This document shows, one piece after another, positions 50,153 to 58,880 of a DNA stretch of 64,000 nucleotides (positions are counted from its first letter, which is position 1; each line of letters opens with the position of its first letter). The translations under genes were made by a program, and so were the position numbers. Source of the stretch: Candidatus Krumholzibacteriota bacterium (lineage in GTDB: Bacteria > Krumholzibacteriota > Krumholzibacteriia > Krumholzibacteriales > Krumholzibacteriaceae); the NCBI GenBank assembly GCA_016931295.1, contig JAFGEZ010000005.1, positions 1 to 64,000 of the forward strand, read 5' to 3'. The notes beneath the pieces were generated by a model. That model did not search any database. It was not told the origin of the DNA and saw nothing but the letters and a program-made list of their open reading frames with translations.

Positions 50153-51994
50153 ATGACGCGCTTTCGGCAAATCACGGGCGGACGCGGCGAGATCGCCGCC
50201 GCCCTTTTGATCTTCATCGTGCTCGCCGCCGGCCTGCGCCTGTGGAACTGCACGGCAGCATCCCTCAACAACGACGAGCTCTCCACCTGGTACCGGAGCG
50301 ATTTCTCATCACCGATCGACGTCGTCAGGGAGGGCGTCGTCCCCGACGTACATCCGCCCGGCTACCAGATCCTCATGTGGGCGGTCGAGCGGACCGCCGG
50401 CGAGTCGGCTCTCGCCCTTCGGCTCCCCTCCGTGCTCTTCGGCATCCTGTCGACCGTCGCGATCTTTTTCCTCGGTCGATCGCTCTTCTCGTGGCGCGAG
50501 GGGCTCTACGCCGCCGCGATGATCGCCACGCTCTGGTGCCCCGTCACGTACAGCCGCATCGCGCGCGCCTACTCGCTGCTGCTCCTCCTGTCGATCCTCT
50601 CGACCCTCTTCTGGACCGGGATGATCCGCGGCCTCCGCACAACCGCCACTTTGCCCCGCCGCGACGGGATCCTCTATTTCGCCGCGGCGATCGCCGCCTG
50701 CTACACGCACTACTTCGGCCTGCTGCTCGTCGCCCTCCAGGGCGTTCTCGCCTTCGCGCTCCTCGCCACCGACCGCCGCGCGCTCCTCCGGGCCGCCGGG
50801 CTCTACGCGGCCGTCCTCCTCGTGTTCGTTCCCTGGCTCCCCGCGATGCGCGAGCAACTCGCCCGCGGGCCGATCTGGATCCGGCGCCCGCAGTTCAGCC
50901 CGTGGTACCATCTGCTCCATGTCTGGCGATTCTTCTTCGACGATTCCCGGATCATGGGCCGCATCGCCCTCGCCGCAGCGCCGGCGCTCGCCCTCGCCGC
51001 GCTCGGCGTCGCCGTCGCCCGCCGGTCGTGGCGCGTCCTCGGCCGCGCGGCGGTCTCGCGGGAGGCGGGCCTCGTCCTCTGGGCCGTCGCCCCCTTCGCC
51101 GCGGCGTTCATCCTCTCCCGCGTCTCCTCGCCGATCCTGACCAACCGGAACATGATCATCTCGCTGCCGGCCGCGATCCTGCTCGTCGCGCGAGCCCTGG
51201 CCCTCGTCCCCCTGCCCCGCGGGGCACACGCGGCCGCGGCGGTCCTCCTCGCGGCGCTCCTCACCGACCAGCTCGTCTATTCGACGCGACTCTACTCGCG
51301 GCCGTCCGGCGAGCAGTTCCGCGAGGCGGCAGAGTACGCGTCGAGCCGCATCCTCGACGCGGAGAGGACGCTCTTCGTCACCGTGGCGCACCAAAAGGAA
51401 TACTTCGACTACTACCTGCGCGGCCTCCGCCGGGGGCGCGTCGCCGACATCAACTTCCGGCATCCCCGGGACTGGGGCGAGGTGAAGGCGCTTCTCGAGG
51501 AACGGGAACACGACAACATCCTCCTGCTATCAGGCGGGATCAACGACCGGCAGCATCGGCAGATGATCGAGAACGCCGGATACGTCCGCACGGACCGGCG
51601 CCAGTTCCGCCGCGCCTGCTGCAGCCTCTACGAGAAAGGTTCGCCTGCGGCAGGACGGCGCCGAGCCGGCGGCAGCGGGGGGCACCCGGCGCCCGCCCGC
51701 GCGGCGGAGACGCCCGAGGCGCTCTGGGACCGGGCGCAGGGCCTGCGCGATCCGGCCCGGCGCATCGAGACGTGGCGAAAGATCGTCACGCTCCACCCGC
51801 GTCATCGATACGCGCCGCAGGCGCTGCTCATGATCGGGTTCGCCTGCGTCGAGGAGATCGGCGACACGGTGGCGGCCCGCGACGCCTACAGGGAACTGAT
51901 CGCGAGCTACCCCCACAGCGCGAGCGCCGGATCGGCCCGTTTCCTTCTCGACGAGCTCGACGGAAAGGCTCCTGTCGCCCTGCCAGGGGACTGA
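50153..51994 (+). CDS. PMT-type membrane glycosyltransferase with C-terminal TPR-like segment
   Basis: 613 residues. About eleven membrane spans. The first periplasmic loop has NNDELSTWYRSD (acidic pair), then VVPDVHPPGYQILMW, typical of GT39/GT83 enzymes that use polyprenyl-linked sugars. After the last span (about 385) there is a periplasmic domain, then about 95 residues of TPR-like pairs (ALWDRAQGLRD; AARDAYRELIASYPHS) not usual in the family. The donor and acceptor are unknown. The ATG has AAGGA twelve bases upstream, which is a long distance. Confidence 0.75.
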   Translation: MTRFRQITGGRGEIAAALLIFIVLAAGLRLWNCTAASLNNDELSTWYRSDFSSPIDVVREGVVPDVHPPGYQILMWAVERTAGESALALRLPSVLFGILSTVAIFFLGRSLFSWREGLYAAAMIATLWCPVTYSRIARAYSLLLLLSILSTLFWTGMIRGLRTTATLPRRDGILYFAAAIAACYTHYFGLLLVALQGVLAFALLATDRRALLRAAGLYAAVLLVFVPWLPAMREQLARGPIWIRRPQFSPWYHLLHVWRFFFDDSRIMGRIALAAAPALALAALGVAVARRSWRVLGRAAVSREAGLVLWAVAPFAAAFILSRVSSPILTNRNMIISLPAAILLVARALALVPLPRGAHAAAAVLLAALLTDQLVYSTRLYSRPSGEQFREAAEYASSRILDAERTLFVTVAHQKEYFDYYLRGLRRGRVADINFRHPRDWGEVKALLEEREHDNILLLSGGINDRQHRQMIENAGYVRTDRRQFRRACCSLYEKGSPAAGRRRAGGSGGHPAPARAAETPEALWDRAQGLRDPARRIETWRKIVTLHPRHRYAPQALLMIGFACVEEIGDTVAARDAYRELIASYPHSASAGSARFLLDELDGKAPVALPGD

Positions 51995-52011
51995 GTCCGT
52001 TTGGATTCGGG

Positions 52012-52040
52012 TTGACCGGCGTCGCCCGGTGGTCCATGAT
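52012..52040 (+). promoter_or_regulatory. Possible promoter of the peroxiredoxin gene
   Basis: TTGACC (52012-52017), 17-base spacer, CATGAT (52035-52040). Confidence 0.42.
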
Positions 52041-52095
52041 CGAAACAGTTCTCGATACGGCTCGCGACTATCACCCACACACGGAGGAGGCCACC

Positions 52096-52569
52096 ATGGC
52101 AACGCTCAACGTCGGCGATCGGGCCCCCGATTTCACCATCCCGATGACGATGGAGGATACCTGGACGCTCTCGGATCATCTCGGCGTCAAGAACATCGTC
52201 GTCCTCTTCTTCCCCCTCGCCTACAGCCCGCCCTGCCACGCGGAGATGTGCTCGTTCAGGGACGGATTCAGCGAGTTCAAGGGCCTCGACGCCCATGTCG
52301 TTGCGATCAGCGTGGACAATCCCTTCGTGCTCACCAAGTGGAAGGACGAACTCAAGCTGCCCTTCCAGCTCCTCAGCGATTTCAACCGCGAGGTCGGCCC
52401 CGCCTGGGGCGCCTTCCACGAGGAGCTCGGCCCCCTGAAGGGCGTCGACAAGCGCGCCGCCTTCGTCATCGACAAGAAGGGCATCATCCGCTACGCATGG
52501 GTCTCGGACGATCCCGGCGTCATGCCCGACCCCGGCGAGATCAGGAAAGCGCTCGACAGCCTCTCCTGA
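52096..52569 (+). CDS. AhpC/TSA-family peroxiredoxin (AhpE-like)
   Basis: 157 residues, ATG preceded by GGAGGAGG. Thioredoxin fold with peroxidatic Cys47 in SPPCHAEMC (usual form T-x-x-C) and a second Cys52, as in AhpE and related 1-Cys types; no C-terminal resolving Cys. Lacks a signal peptide, so it works in the cytosol reducing hydroperoxides. The strong terminator at 52597 follows directly. Confidence 0.93.
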   Translation: MATLNVGDRAPDFTIPMTMEDTWTLSDHLGVKNIVVLFFPLAYSPPCHAEMCSFRDGFSEFKGLDAHVVAISVDNPFVLTKWKDELKLPFQLLSDFNREVGPAWGAFHEELGPLKGVDKRAAFVIDKKGIIRYAWVSDDPGVMPDPGEIRKALDSLS

Positions 52570-52596
52570 TTCACCCCCCCGTCAGTGAACGAATCC

Positions 52597-52635
52597 GACC
52601 CCCGCGGCGGAATGCCGCGGGGGTCAATTATTTTT
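52597..52635 (+). terminator. Rho-independent terminator of the peroxiredoxin gene
   Basis: Twelve-base-pair stem GACCCCCGCGGC/GCCGCGGGGGTC, loop GGAAT, then AATTATTTTT. Confidence 0.92.
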
Positions 52636-52731
52636 ACCGCGACGGCTCGCCTCCCATCTCCGCGCCACCCGTCGATGGAACCCGCAACTCGTTGTAATAA
52701 TTATTAATAATGATCTCATTTTATTGCAATG

Positions 52732-52760
52732 TTGACAGTTACAATATTATTTGTTATGCT
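52732..52760 (+). promoter_or_regulatory. Strong promoter with AT-rich UP-like region
   Basis: TTGACA (52732-52737), 17-base spacer, TATGCT (52755-52760). The 40 bases upstream (52691-52730) are nearly all A/T, the most AT-rich stretch in the window, which fits an UP element. Confidence 0.82.
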
Positions 52761-52866
52761 TTGTCCGTACAGGTGAAGGCGCCATCAATCGCCCGTCATC
52801 GGCGGGCGCCCGACAGAAACGCGGCGACCGGGAAAGGACCCGGCAGTCCGAAACGGAGACACAACG

Positions 52867-53547
52867 ATGAACCGGAGATCGATCATCATCTCGCTGGCGC
52901 TCGCGGCCGCCCTCTTCGGCGCCGCCGGCGCCGCCGCCGATCCCTGCCTGATCGTCTACCCGACCGCGCCTGCACTCTACATGTACGACACGTCGGAATA
53001 CTACACCGTCGCCCCCGGGCATCCGCTCTACGACGCCGCCTACGATCGCGGCGGCGAGGTGCTCCTCGAGACGAACACCGACGAGATCGACCACACGATC
53101 TACCAGGCGCCCGGCCTCTACGGATTCATGCCGTCATGGGAGGGGCTGGACGGGTATTTCTTCAACGAGAATCCCTTCACGATCGTCGTCGACGCCTTCA
53201 GCAACACGCCGCGGATCTTCAGGAACGTCGTTCTCATCTTCGACTGGTACGACCGCGCGGACTGCGATCCCCGGATCACGGTGAACGGCGTCCGGATCGC
53301 GAGCCCCGTGGTGCCGATCGGCGACATCGCCGCTCTCACGCCGGCGGCGAACGGCAACAACTACTCCGACACGAGAGAGCTCGAGATCACGTGGCGCTAC
53401 TGCGAGGGGCTGCGGGTCTGGGCCTTCGCCGACGAGGATTTCGACGGCGCGCGCGACGGCGGCGAGTGCTTCACCGCCTTCTCGCACGACATCACGATCG
53501 GCACGGAAGCGTCATCGTGGGGAGCGATCAAGGGTTTCTACAGATAG
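52867..53547 (+). CDS. Exported protein with W-x-x-I-K tail, unknown function
   Basis: 226 residues, ATG 52867 after a GGAG site. Signal peptide about 1-24. The mature part is acidic with Tyr/Phe-rich beta-like stretches (TSEYYTVAPG; LDGYFFNENPFTIVVD) and a few Cys. The last 15 residues, GTEASSWGAIKGFYR, match the tails of the proteins at 6093 and 20886. No family is recognised. It has the best promoter in the window, so it may be an abundant surface or extracellular protein. Confidence 0.75.
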   Translation: MNRRSIIISLALAAALFGAAGAAADPCLIVYPTAPALYMYDTSEYYTVAPGHPLYDAAYDRGGEVLLETNTDEIDHTIYQAPGLYGFMPSWEGLDGYFFNENPFTIVVDAFSNTPRIFRNVVLIFDWYDRADCDPRITVNGVRIASPVVPIGDIAALTPAANGNNYSDTRELEITWRYCEGLRVWAFADEDFDGARDGGECFTAFSHDITIGTEASSWGAIKGFYR

Positions 53548-53583
53548 ATTCATTCTCGAAGCAGTGGAGCGAACCGAAGCGAC

Positions 53584-53612
53584 GAGCCCGGGGCCGGGGG
53601 GTCCCCGGGCTC
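53584..53612. terminator. Hairpin between convergent genes
   Basis: Ten-base-pair stem GAGCCCGGGG/CCCCGGGCTC, nine-base loop, no T-run. Likely terminates both neighbouring genes. Confidence 0.55.
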
Positions 53613-53640
53613 ACGTGTATTCGACCGCGCCGCGTGTTTC

Positions 53641-55812
53641 CTACTCCACCGGCTCCTCCTGCCGCAGCGACTCCACCTGCGCGCGCAGTTCGGCGAGCTC
53701 CCGCTCCATCCGGGCCACGTTCGCCGCGATCGACGCCGCCCGCTGGGCGTCGAGCTCGGCCGCGGTCATCGGCTCGCCGGGGACATCCTCGCCCGGACCA
53801 GCGATCGTCGGCTCGACCGTGCCGTAGGCGGTGGGGATGAAGACGAGCGAGAGCTGCCGGTCGTAGGCGAGATACGTGCCGCCGAACGTGGTGCCGAGCA
53901 TGTAGTAGTTCCGCGTCCCCGCCGAGACCTGGAAGAGCCCCGAGCAGGTGACGGGCACGTTGTAGGTCCCCGTGGGCGAATTGCCGGCGAACCCGAGGTA
54001 GACGTCCTGATTCGCCGGGAAGATCGACGCGTTGTTCGACACGCCGAAGTTCGCTCCCATCGTTTCTCCCGTCACGTGTCCGATCTGCGCCTGGCAGGTC
54101 GCGATGGCGAGCACGTAGCCCGAGGTCGGCACGGTGATGCTCTGGGAGGCGATCACGGTGATCGCCGGACTGGCTTCGATCGTGACGCCGAGGCCCCCCT
54201 CCTCGAAGCTCGCCGCGCCGGCCTCGTTCACGATCTCGGCGTTCGAGATCGAGCTCGCCGGCAGACGCACGGCGTCGTCCCCGGTCGTGCCGAGGTCGAA
54301 GACCGCCGAGCCGCCGGTGCCGAAGATCGAGACGAGCGGATCGCCCGTGCCGTTGTAGTTGCCGTCCACGCGGAACGCCGTGTAGGTCGGATCGCGCTTC
54401 ACGTAGAAGTAGCCGCCCTCGCCGTTCACGTCGTACATGAGCGCCGCGGTCGTCTGCTCGAGCTCGTCGTAGAGGGTGAGGCTGCCGTTGCGCGAGGCGG
54501 CGCCGATCCTGACGTCCTCGTCCACGTGCAGGCGCGCGGCGGGCTCGGTCGTGCCGAGCCCGAGATTGCCCGTCGCGTCGAGACGCATCCGCTCGACGTT
54601 GCCCGTGGCGAACATGAGCGGATCGGCCGTCATGACGTCGATCAGCATCGGCCCGGCGGCGGTCCCGGCATGGATCATGGAGAGGTTCGCCAGCGGAATG
54701 CCGTTGGCGGTCGTGCCGACCGCCTCGGCGGCGTATTTCGCGAGGCGGAGATAGTCGTAATCGCCCCCGGGCGTCTTGAGATCGATCTCCGAACGGCCGT
54801 TCGTGCTCGCCGTCGAGATCCGCTCCCCCACCGTGCCGGTGCCGCTGACGTGCACGTCCGTCGCCGGCGACGTGGTGCCGATGCCGATGTGGATGCCGTC
54901 GTTGTAGAGGTTGCTCGTCTGGTGCCACTCCATGCCGTCGTGGCGCAGCGTCATGCCGAGGATCCCCGGCGGGAGCGCGCCACCGCCCGATCCGGTGAGT
55001 GACTGCCAGTTCGAGCCGTCGTATCCCTCGAAGTCGCTCCCCGTCCAGCGGATCGTGCCGGCGTGCGTGTTCGCCGTCGTGCCGAGACGGACGGCCCCCG
55101 CCACGTCGAGCTTCTCGAGTGGGCTGTAGACGCCGATGCCGTAATCGCCGTCTGGGGCGAGGCTCAGCAGATTGACGCCGTCGATCCGGGTCCTGAAGTG
55201 GTCGTCGGTGTCGAAAAGGGTCATCGCGCGCAGCCCGCCCCGCATGTACCCGATGGCGGGACGCGAGGAGGACTCCGCGGCGTTCACGTAGATGCTGGAG
55301 TAGCTGCCGTTGTGACCGTTGTAGAGGATCCCCACCTGTGTGTCGCTCTCCCCGGTGACGACGAGGGGATACCCGGGGGATGTCGACGTCCCGATGCCCA
55401 CGTTGCCGCTCGAGGGGAAGATGTTCGATTCGCCGTGGACCCCCTTCGCGGCGAAGGCGTAGGGTGTCGCCGAGAGTTCGACGCGCGGCGCGAGTTCCGC
55501 CTCCGCTCCGACCGATACGCCGAGGTAGTAGCGCGCGTCGAACGGGAGGTCGAGCTTCATCACCGATCCGAGCATCACACCGAAGATCCCCTTCGTCACC
55601 TGCACGGACGGGTGCGTCTCCTCCCAGAGGGGCGTGCCGCCCGAGGCGACGTTGTAGATCCTGAAGGTGATCGGGTAGGCGCCGTCGGGCACCGCGACGC
55701 CCCCGGCGTCGGTGAGGACGCCCTGGTAGCTGACGGCGTCCGCGATCTCGGCGGCGCCGGGACATGCGAGCACGGCGACGAGAACGAGCGCCGGCAGGAT
55801 CGATCGTTTCAT
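53641..55812 (-). CDS. Secreted tail-fibre-like protein with C-terminal coiled coil
   Basis: 723 residues, ATG preceded by AGGAGG. Signal peptide about 1-22. The module at about 27-125 (VSYQGVLTDAGGVAVPDGAY; LSATPYAFAAKGVHG) matches those of the proteins at 28939 and 58881. The middle is Gly/Asn-rich with NVGIGTSTSPGYPLV and LGLGTTEPAARLHVDE patterns of fibre shafts. The last 45 residues form a heptad-like coiled coil (ARMERELAELRAQVESLRQ), suitable for trimerisation. There is no S74 domain. Probably a trimeric surface fibre. Confidence 0.78.
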   Translation of the reverse strand: MKRSILPALVLVAVLACPGAAEIADAVSYQGVLTDAGGVAVPDGAYPITFRIYNVASGGTPLWEETHPSVQVTKGIFGVMLGSVMKLDLPFDARYYLGVSVGAEAELAPRVELSATPYAFAAKGVHGESNIFPSSGNVGIGTSTSPGYPLVVTGESDTQVGILYNGHNGSYSSIYVNAAESSSRPAIGYMRGGLRAMTLFDTDDHFRTRIDGVNLLSLAPDGDYGIGVYSPLEKLDVAGAVRLGTTANTHAGTIRWTGSDFEGYDGSNWQSLTGSGGGALPPGILGMTLRHDGMEWHQTSNLYNDGIHIGIGTTSPATDVHVSGTGTVGERISTASTNGRSEIDLKTPGGDYDYLRLAKYAAEAVGTTANGIPLANLSMIHAGTAAGPMLIDVMTADPLMFATGNVERMRLDATGNLGLGTTEPAARLHVDEDVRIGAASRNGSLTLYDELEQTTAALMYDVNGEGGYFYVKRDPTYTAFRVDGNYNGTGDPLVSIFGTGGSAVFDLGTTGDDAVRLPASSISNAEIVNEAGAASFEEGGLGVTIEASPAITVIASQSITVPTSGYVLAIATCQAQIGHVTGETMGANFGVSNNASIFPANQDVYLGFAGNSPTGTYNVPVTCSGLFQVSAGTRNYYMLGTTFGGTYLAYDRQLSLVFIPTAYGTVEPTIAGPGEDVPGEPMTAAELDAQRAASIAANVARMERELAELRAQVESLRQEEPVE

Positions 55813-55905
55813 GTCTTCCTCCTTGTTCGGGCGAACCGCCGACGCGACGCACCGGAGGAAGCCCGCACGTGCGATGTATTGATTGAAACAGCCGCTTCGA
55901 GAATC

Positions 55906-55934
55906 ATGCTACGCGACGGCCGCGCGAGCGTCAA
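55906..55934 (-). promoter_or_regulatory. Promoter of the fibre-like gene at 53641
   Basis: Minus strand TTGACG (55934-55929), 17-base spacer, TAGCAT (55911-55906). Confidence 0.58.
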
Positions 55935-56022
55935 TCGGGATATGAGGCGGGAAAACGAATCGACGGGCGCACCGCCCGGTGCTCGGCTTCCAGCGGCTGC
56001 AGTCAACTACGTCTTTCACGCG

Positions 56023-58338
56023 TTACAGGGATGCGCCCTGCCGCGGAGATTTGAACACCTCTATCGTGTTCCTTTCGAGGATGCTGTCCCTGTACGGTGC
56101 GATGCCCGTCAGGATGTCGATGGCCATGCTGCTGTCGGTGACCGAGACGACGGCGATGGACTCGCCGTCCGGACTCCATGCCGGCATGCCTTCCTTGACA
56201 CCCCCCTTGGTGAGAAGCAGCGCATTCCGGCCATCGGCGCCCATGACATATATATCCGTGTTCCCCCAGTCCTTGGCCGTGACGGCGATGAATCCGCCGT
56301 CCGGGCTCCAAGCCGGCCTGAAATGAACCATTTTGGGCGACTCGACAGTGACGACGGCGCCGGAACGCCTGTCGAGCACGCACAGGCCGTCGCCCTTCCG
56401 TATGTACGCGACACGTCTTCCGTCGGGCGAGAGAGCGGGATAGCTTATTCCGCCGACAGCGGTGAGCCGCTCCGATCGCCCGGTCTCGAGATCATTCACC
56501 CATATCTCGCTCCCGCCCGAGCGATCCGAGCAGAACACGATCTCCCCGCCGTCGCCCGACCAGCAGGGAGACACGTTCCTGCCGTCCGCCACGATCACCG
56601 ACTCTACGTGATCCGACGCGTCCAATACGCAGATCTCGTACCCCTCGCCGGTCAGTCGCGAAAACGCGATCCGCTTTGAGTCGGGCGCCCAACTGACGGG
56701 ATCCTCGATTCCCTCCCCGACCGCGATGCGCCTGGGTTGCCCGCCCCCGATCGAAATCACGCGGATCTCTCCTCTCCCGTATCGATCGATCGTCCGGTAC
56801 GCGATACTTTTTCCATCGGGAGACCATGCCGGGCCCGAGCAGCGCATACCGCTTTCAGGGACGAGGCGCCGCCGTTCGAGTTCCCCGGCACGCGCGTTCC
56901 GCCGGTAGATCGCCGCGACACCGGAGGCGAAGTAGATCTGCGAATATCTCAACTCGCCCCGCACGACCGCCTCGTCGTAGAGGATCGGCCGAAGCTTCGG
57001 CCGAATGACATGGATGAGCGGAGGATGAAGAACGAGATACTCGACCTCGTTCTTCCATAGCTCGCCGAGGGTCGTGTCGTACGGTCCGACGGGGATCTCG
57101 ACGTACCGCCCTCCCGCATAGAAGGCGAAGAACGGTTTCCGGTCGGCGACCGCATCGACCGGAGAAATCTGCCCGTCGAAGCGGCGCCCTAGCCGCTTCG
57201 CCCACCCATACCCGTTCGACACCGGCTGCGTCACCTGGTCACTGTTCAGGATGCAACAGGCGCCGAACGACAGAACGCCCAACGCCAATGCAGCATTCCG
57301 GTACCCGCGCCTCGCTATGCCCTCGACGGCGACGAACGCGTAGAGCAGCAGGAGCGGGATGTACGGATAGATGAAGCGGGGCTCGCTCCTGAACGTGAAC
57401 GGGGGAAAAAGAAGAAACGAGATCATGGCGGCGAGCAGGAACGAGCGCTTCCTGAACATGCCGAGAAGCCCCAGGAGAAAGAGCACTGGCGATACGTGCC
57501 GAGCCAGCAAAAATAGCTCCCGCGGCATACGCTTCAGGTAATCGGCCGCGACCGCAAGGATCCCGTCGTTGCCGCGCACTGCCTCGATCGCCTGCTCACT
57601 CCCGGCGAATGCCAGCCATCCCTCGCGCAGCTTCCATTGTTCGGCGCTCGTTCCGAAAAGGCCGGTCTTGGAAATCAGAACGAGGTGATTCCCGGACAGC
57701 GATTGGGCCGCGACATTGAGTGCATAGATGGTGACGAATCCCGAGAGAAGAACGAGCAGCTGTTTCGGCCGGCGTATCATGACGATCGCCAGCACGACGA
57801 GCACGCCGAGCGCTTCGGGACGCGTGATCGCCGCCGCGCCGAAGAGCAGCCCGGAATACAGATGTCTCTTCTGCGCGAAGAGCAGGAGGCCCGCGAGCAC
57901 GCAGAAGAGGTACAGGGACTCCGACATGGTGATCGTCGACAGCCGGATGAACAGGGGCGTGAGGGCAAGCAGCAGGCTCGCGAGGAGGGCGTTGCGCCGC
58001 TCGACGAAGCGCCTGCACAGCGCGAAAAAGACGAGGATGGAGCCGACCCCCGCGATGAGGGAGACAGCTTGCGCGGCACGCACGCCGTCGCGCACTATCG
58101 GAAGGAGCAGGGCGATAGCCACCGGATACCCGATCGGGAAGCCGCTCGCACGGTACGCGGCATCGAAAAACGAACGGGCGTGGTTTATGTAGTACGTCCC
58201 GTCATAGGTGACGAGATCGAATGCGCCGAGGAAGGGGATTCTCGCGAGCATCCCCACTCCCGCGAGAGCGAGATATTCATGGCATCCCCTGAACGCGCGG
58301 GGCGCACGCCGCTTCTCGTTCCTGTTCCTCTTTTTCAT
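56023..58338 (-). CDS. PMT-type membrane glycosyltransferase fused to a TolB-like beta-propeller
   Basis: 771 residues from ATG 58338; the ribosome site is poor. An N-terminal basic stretch leads into about eleven membrane spans with the acidic loop DLVTYDGTYYINHARSFFDA near residue 40, as in GT39-like enzymes. A periplasmic link (about 430-530) is followed by six TolB/WD40-like blades with the repeat P-x-W-S-P-D-G-x-x-I-A (PAWSPDGKSIAY, SWAPDSKRIAF, CWSGDGGEIVF, ALSPDGRRVAY, PAWSPDGGFIAV, PAWSPDGESIAV). The propeller should be periplasmic. Fusion of these two parts is unusual; it may recognise the acceptor protein or glycan. GC content is a little lower than in neighbours. A TGC-CATAAT element at 58403-58411 may be its -10. 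Confidence 0.8.
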   Translation of the reverse strand: MKKRNRNEKRRAPRAFRGCHEYLALAGVGMLARIPFLGAFDLVTYDGTYYINHARSFFDAAYRASGFPIGYPVAIALLLPIVRDGVRAAQAVSLIAGVGSILVFFALCRRFVERRNALLASLLLALTPLFIRLSTITMSESLYLFCVLAGLLLFAQKRHLYSGLLFGAAAITRPEALGVLVVLAIVMIRRPKQLLVLLSGFVTIYALNVAAQSLSGNHLVLISKTGLFGTSAEQWKLREGWLAFAGSEQAIEAVRGNDGILAVAADYLKRMPRELFLLARHVSPVLFLLGLLGMFRKRSFLLAAMISFLLFPPFTFRSEPRFIYPYIPLLLLYAFVAVEGIARRGYRNAALALGVLSFGACCILNSDQVTQPVSNGYGWAKRLGRRFDGQISPVDAVADRKPFFAFYAGGRYVEIPVGPYDTTLGELWKNEVEYLVLHPPLIHVIRPKLRPILYDEAVVRGELRYSQIYFASGVAAIYRRNARAGELERRRLVPESGMRCSGPAWSPDGKSIAYRTIDRYGRGEIRVISIGGGQPRRIAVGEGIEDPVSWAPDSKRIAFSRLTGEGYEICVLDASDHVESVIVADGRNVSPCWSGDGGEIVFCSDRSGGSEIWVNDLETGRSERLTAVGGISYPALSPDGRRVAYIRKGDGLCVLDRRSGAVVTVESPKMVHFRPAWSPDGGFIAVTAKDWGNTDIYVMGADGRNALLLTKGGVKEGMPAWSPDGESIAVVSVTDSSMAIDILTGIAPYRDSILERNTIEVFKSPRQGASL

Positions 58339-58597
58339 CCTGCAAAGCGACCATCTCGCGGACGATATCGATCGCGACGAATCTTTTCCGGGCCGGCACT
58401 GAATTATGGCACAACCGCACGGCCTTTTGACACTAAAAGTGCCGCTCGGGCGGCACTTCACCGAATCCCGCACGGGAACCATGGCAGGAATGCAGCGTGC
58501 CCGACCGTGAAGATACGGCTGTCGGAGTCCCGAGACGCTGCGACGAAGCCGCCGCATCCACCATTCGGTCCGGCAACATGTTGTGCAAAACAGAAAG

Positions 58598-58671
<74 letters not shown>

Positions 58672-58782
58672 ACGTCATGCCACGGGCCGTAGTATAGCGA
58701 AATCCCCCGCGGCGCGCGAAAGAAAACTCCCGCGCCCGGCCGCGCGTCAACTCCCCGGAACGGCCGCCGCCCGGGCAATTGT

Positions 58783-58811
58783 TTGACACCGAATCCCGCC
58801 CGTGTCAGAAT
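58783..58811 (+). promoter_or_regulatory. Promoter of the S74-type fibre gene
   Basis: TTGACA (58783-58788), 17-base spacer, CAGAAT (58806-58811). Confidence 0.6.
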
Positions 58812-58880
58812 CGCTTCGGCTCATACCCTACGCATCGTCATCGACCACGTGTGTTCGTTTGCCGCGAAGGAGGCTCGTCC

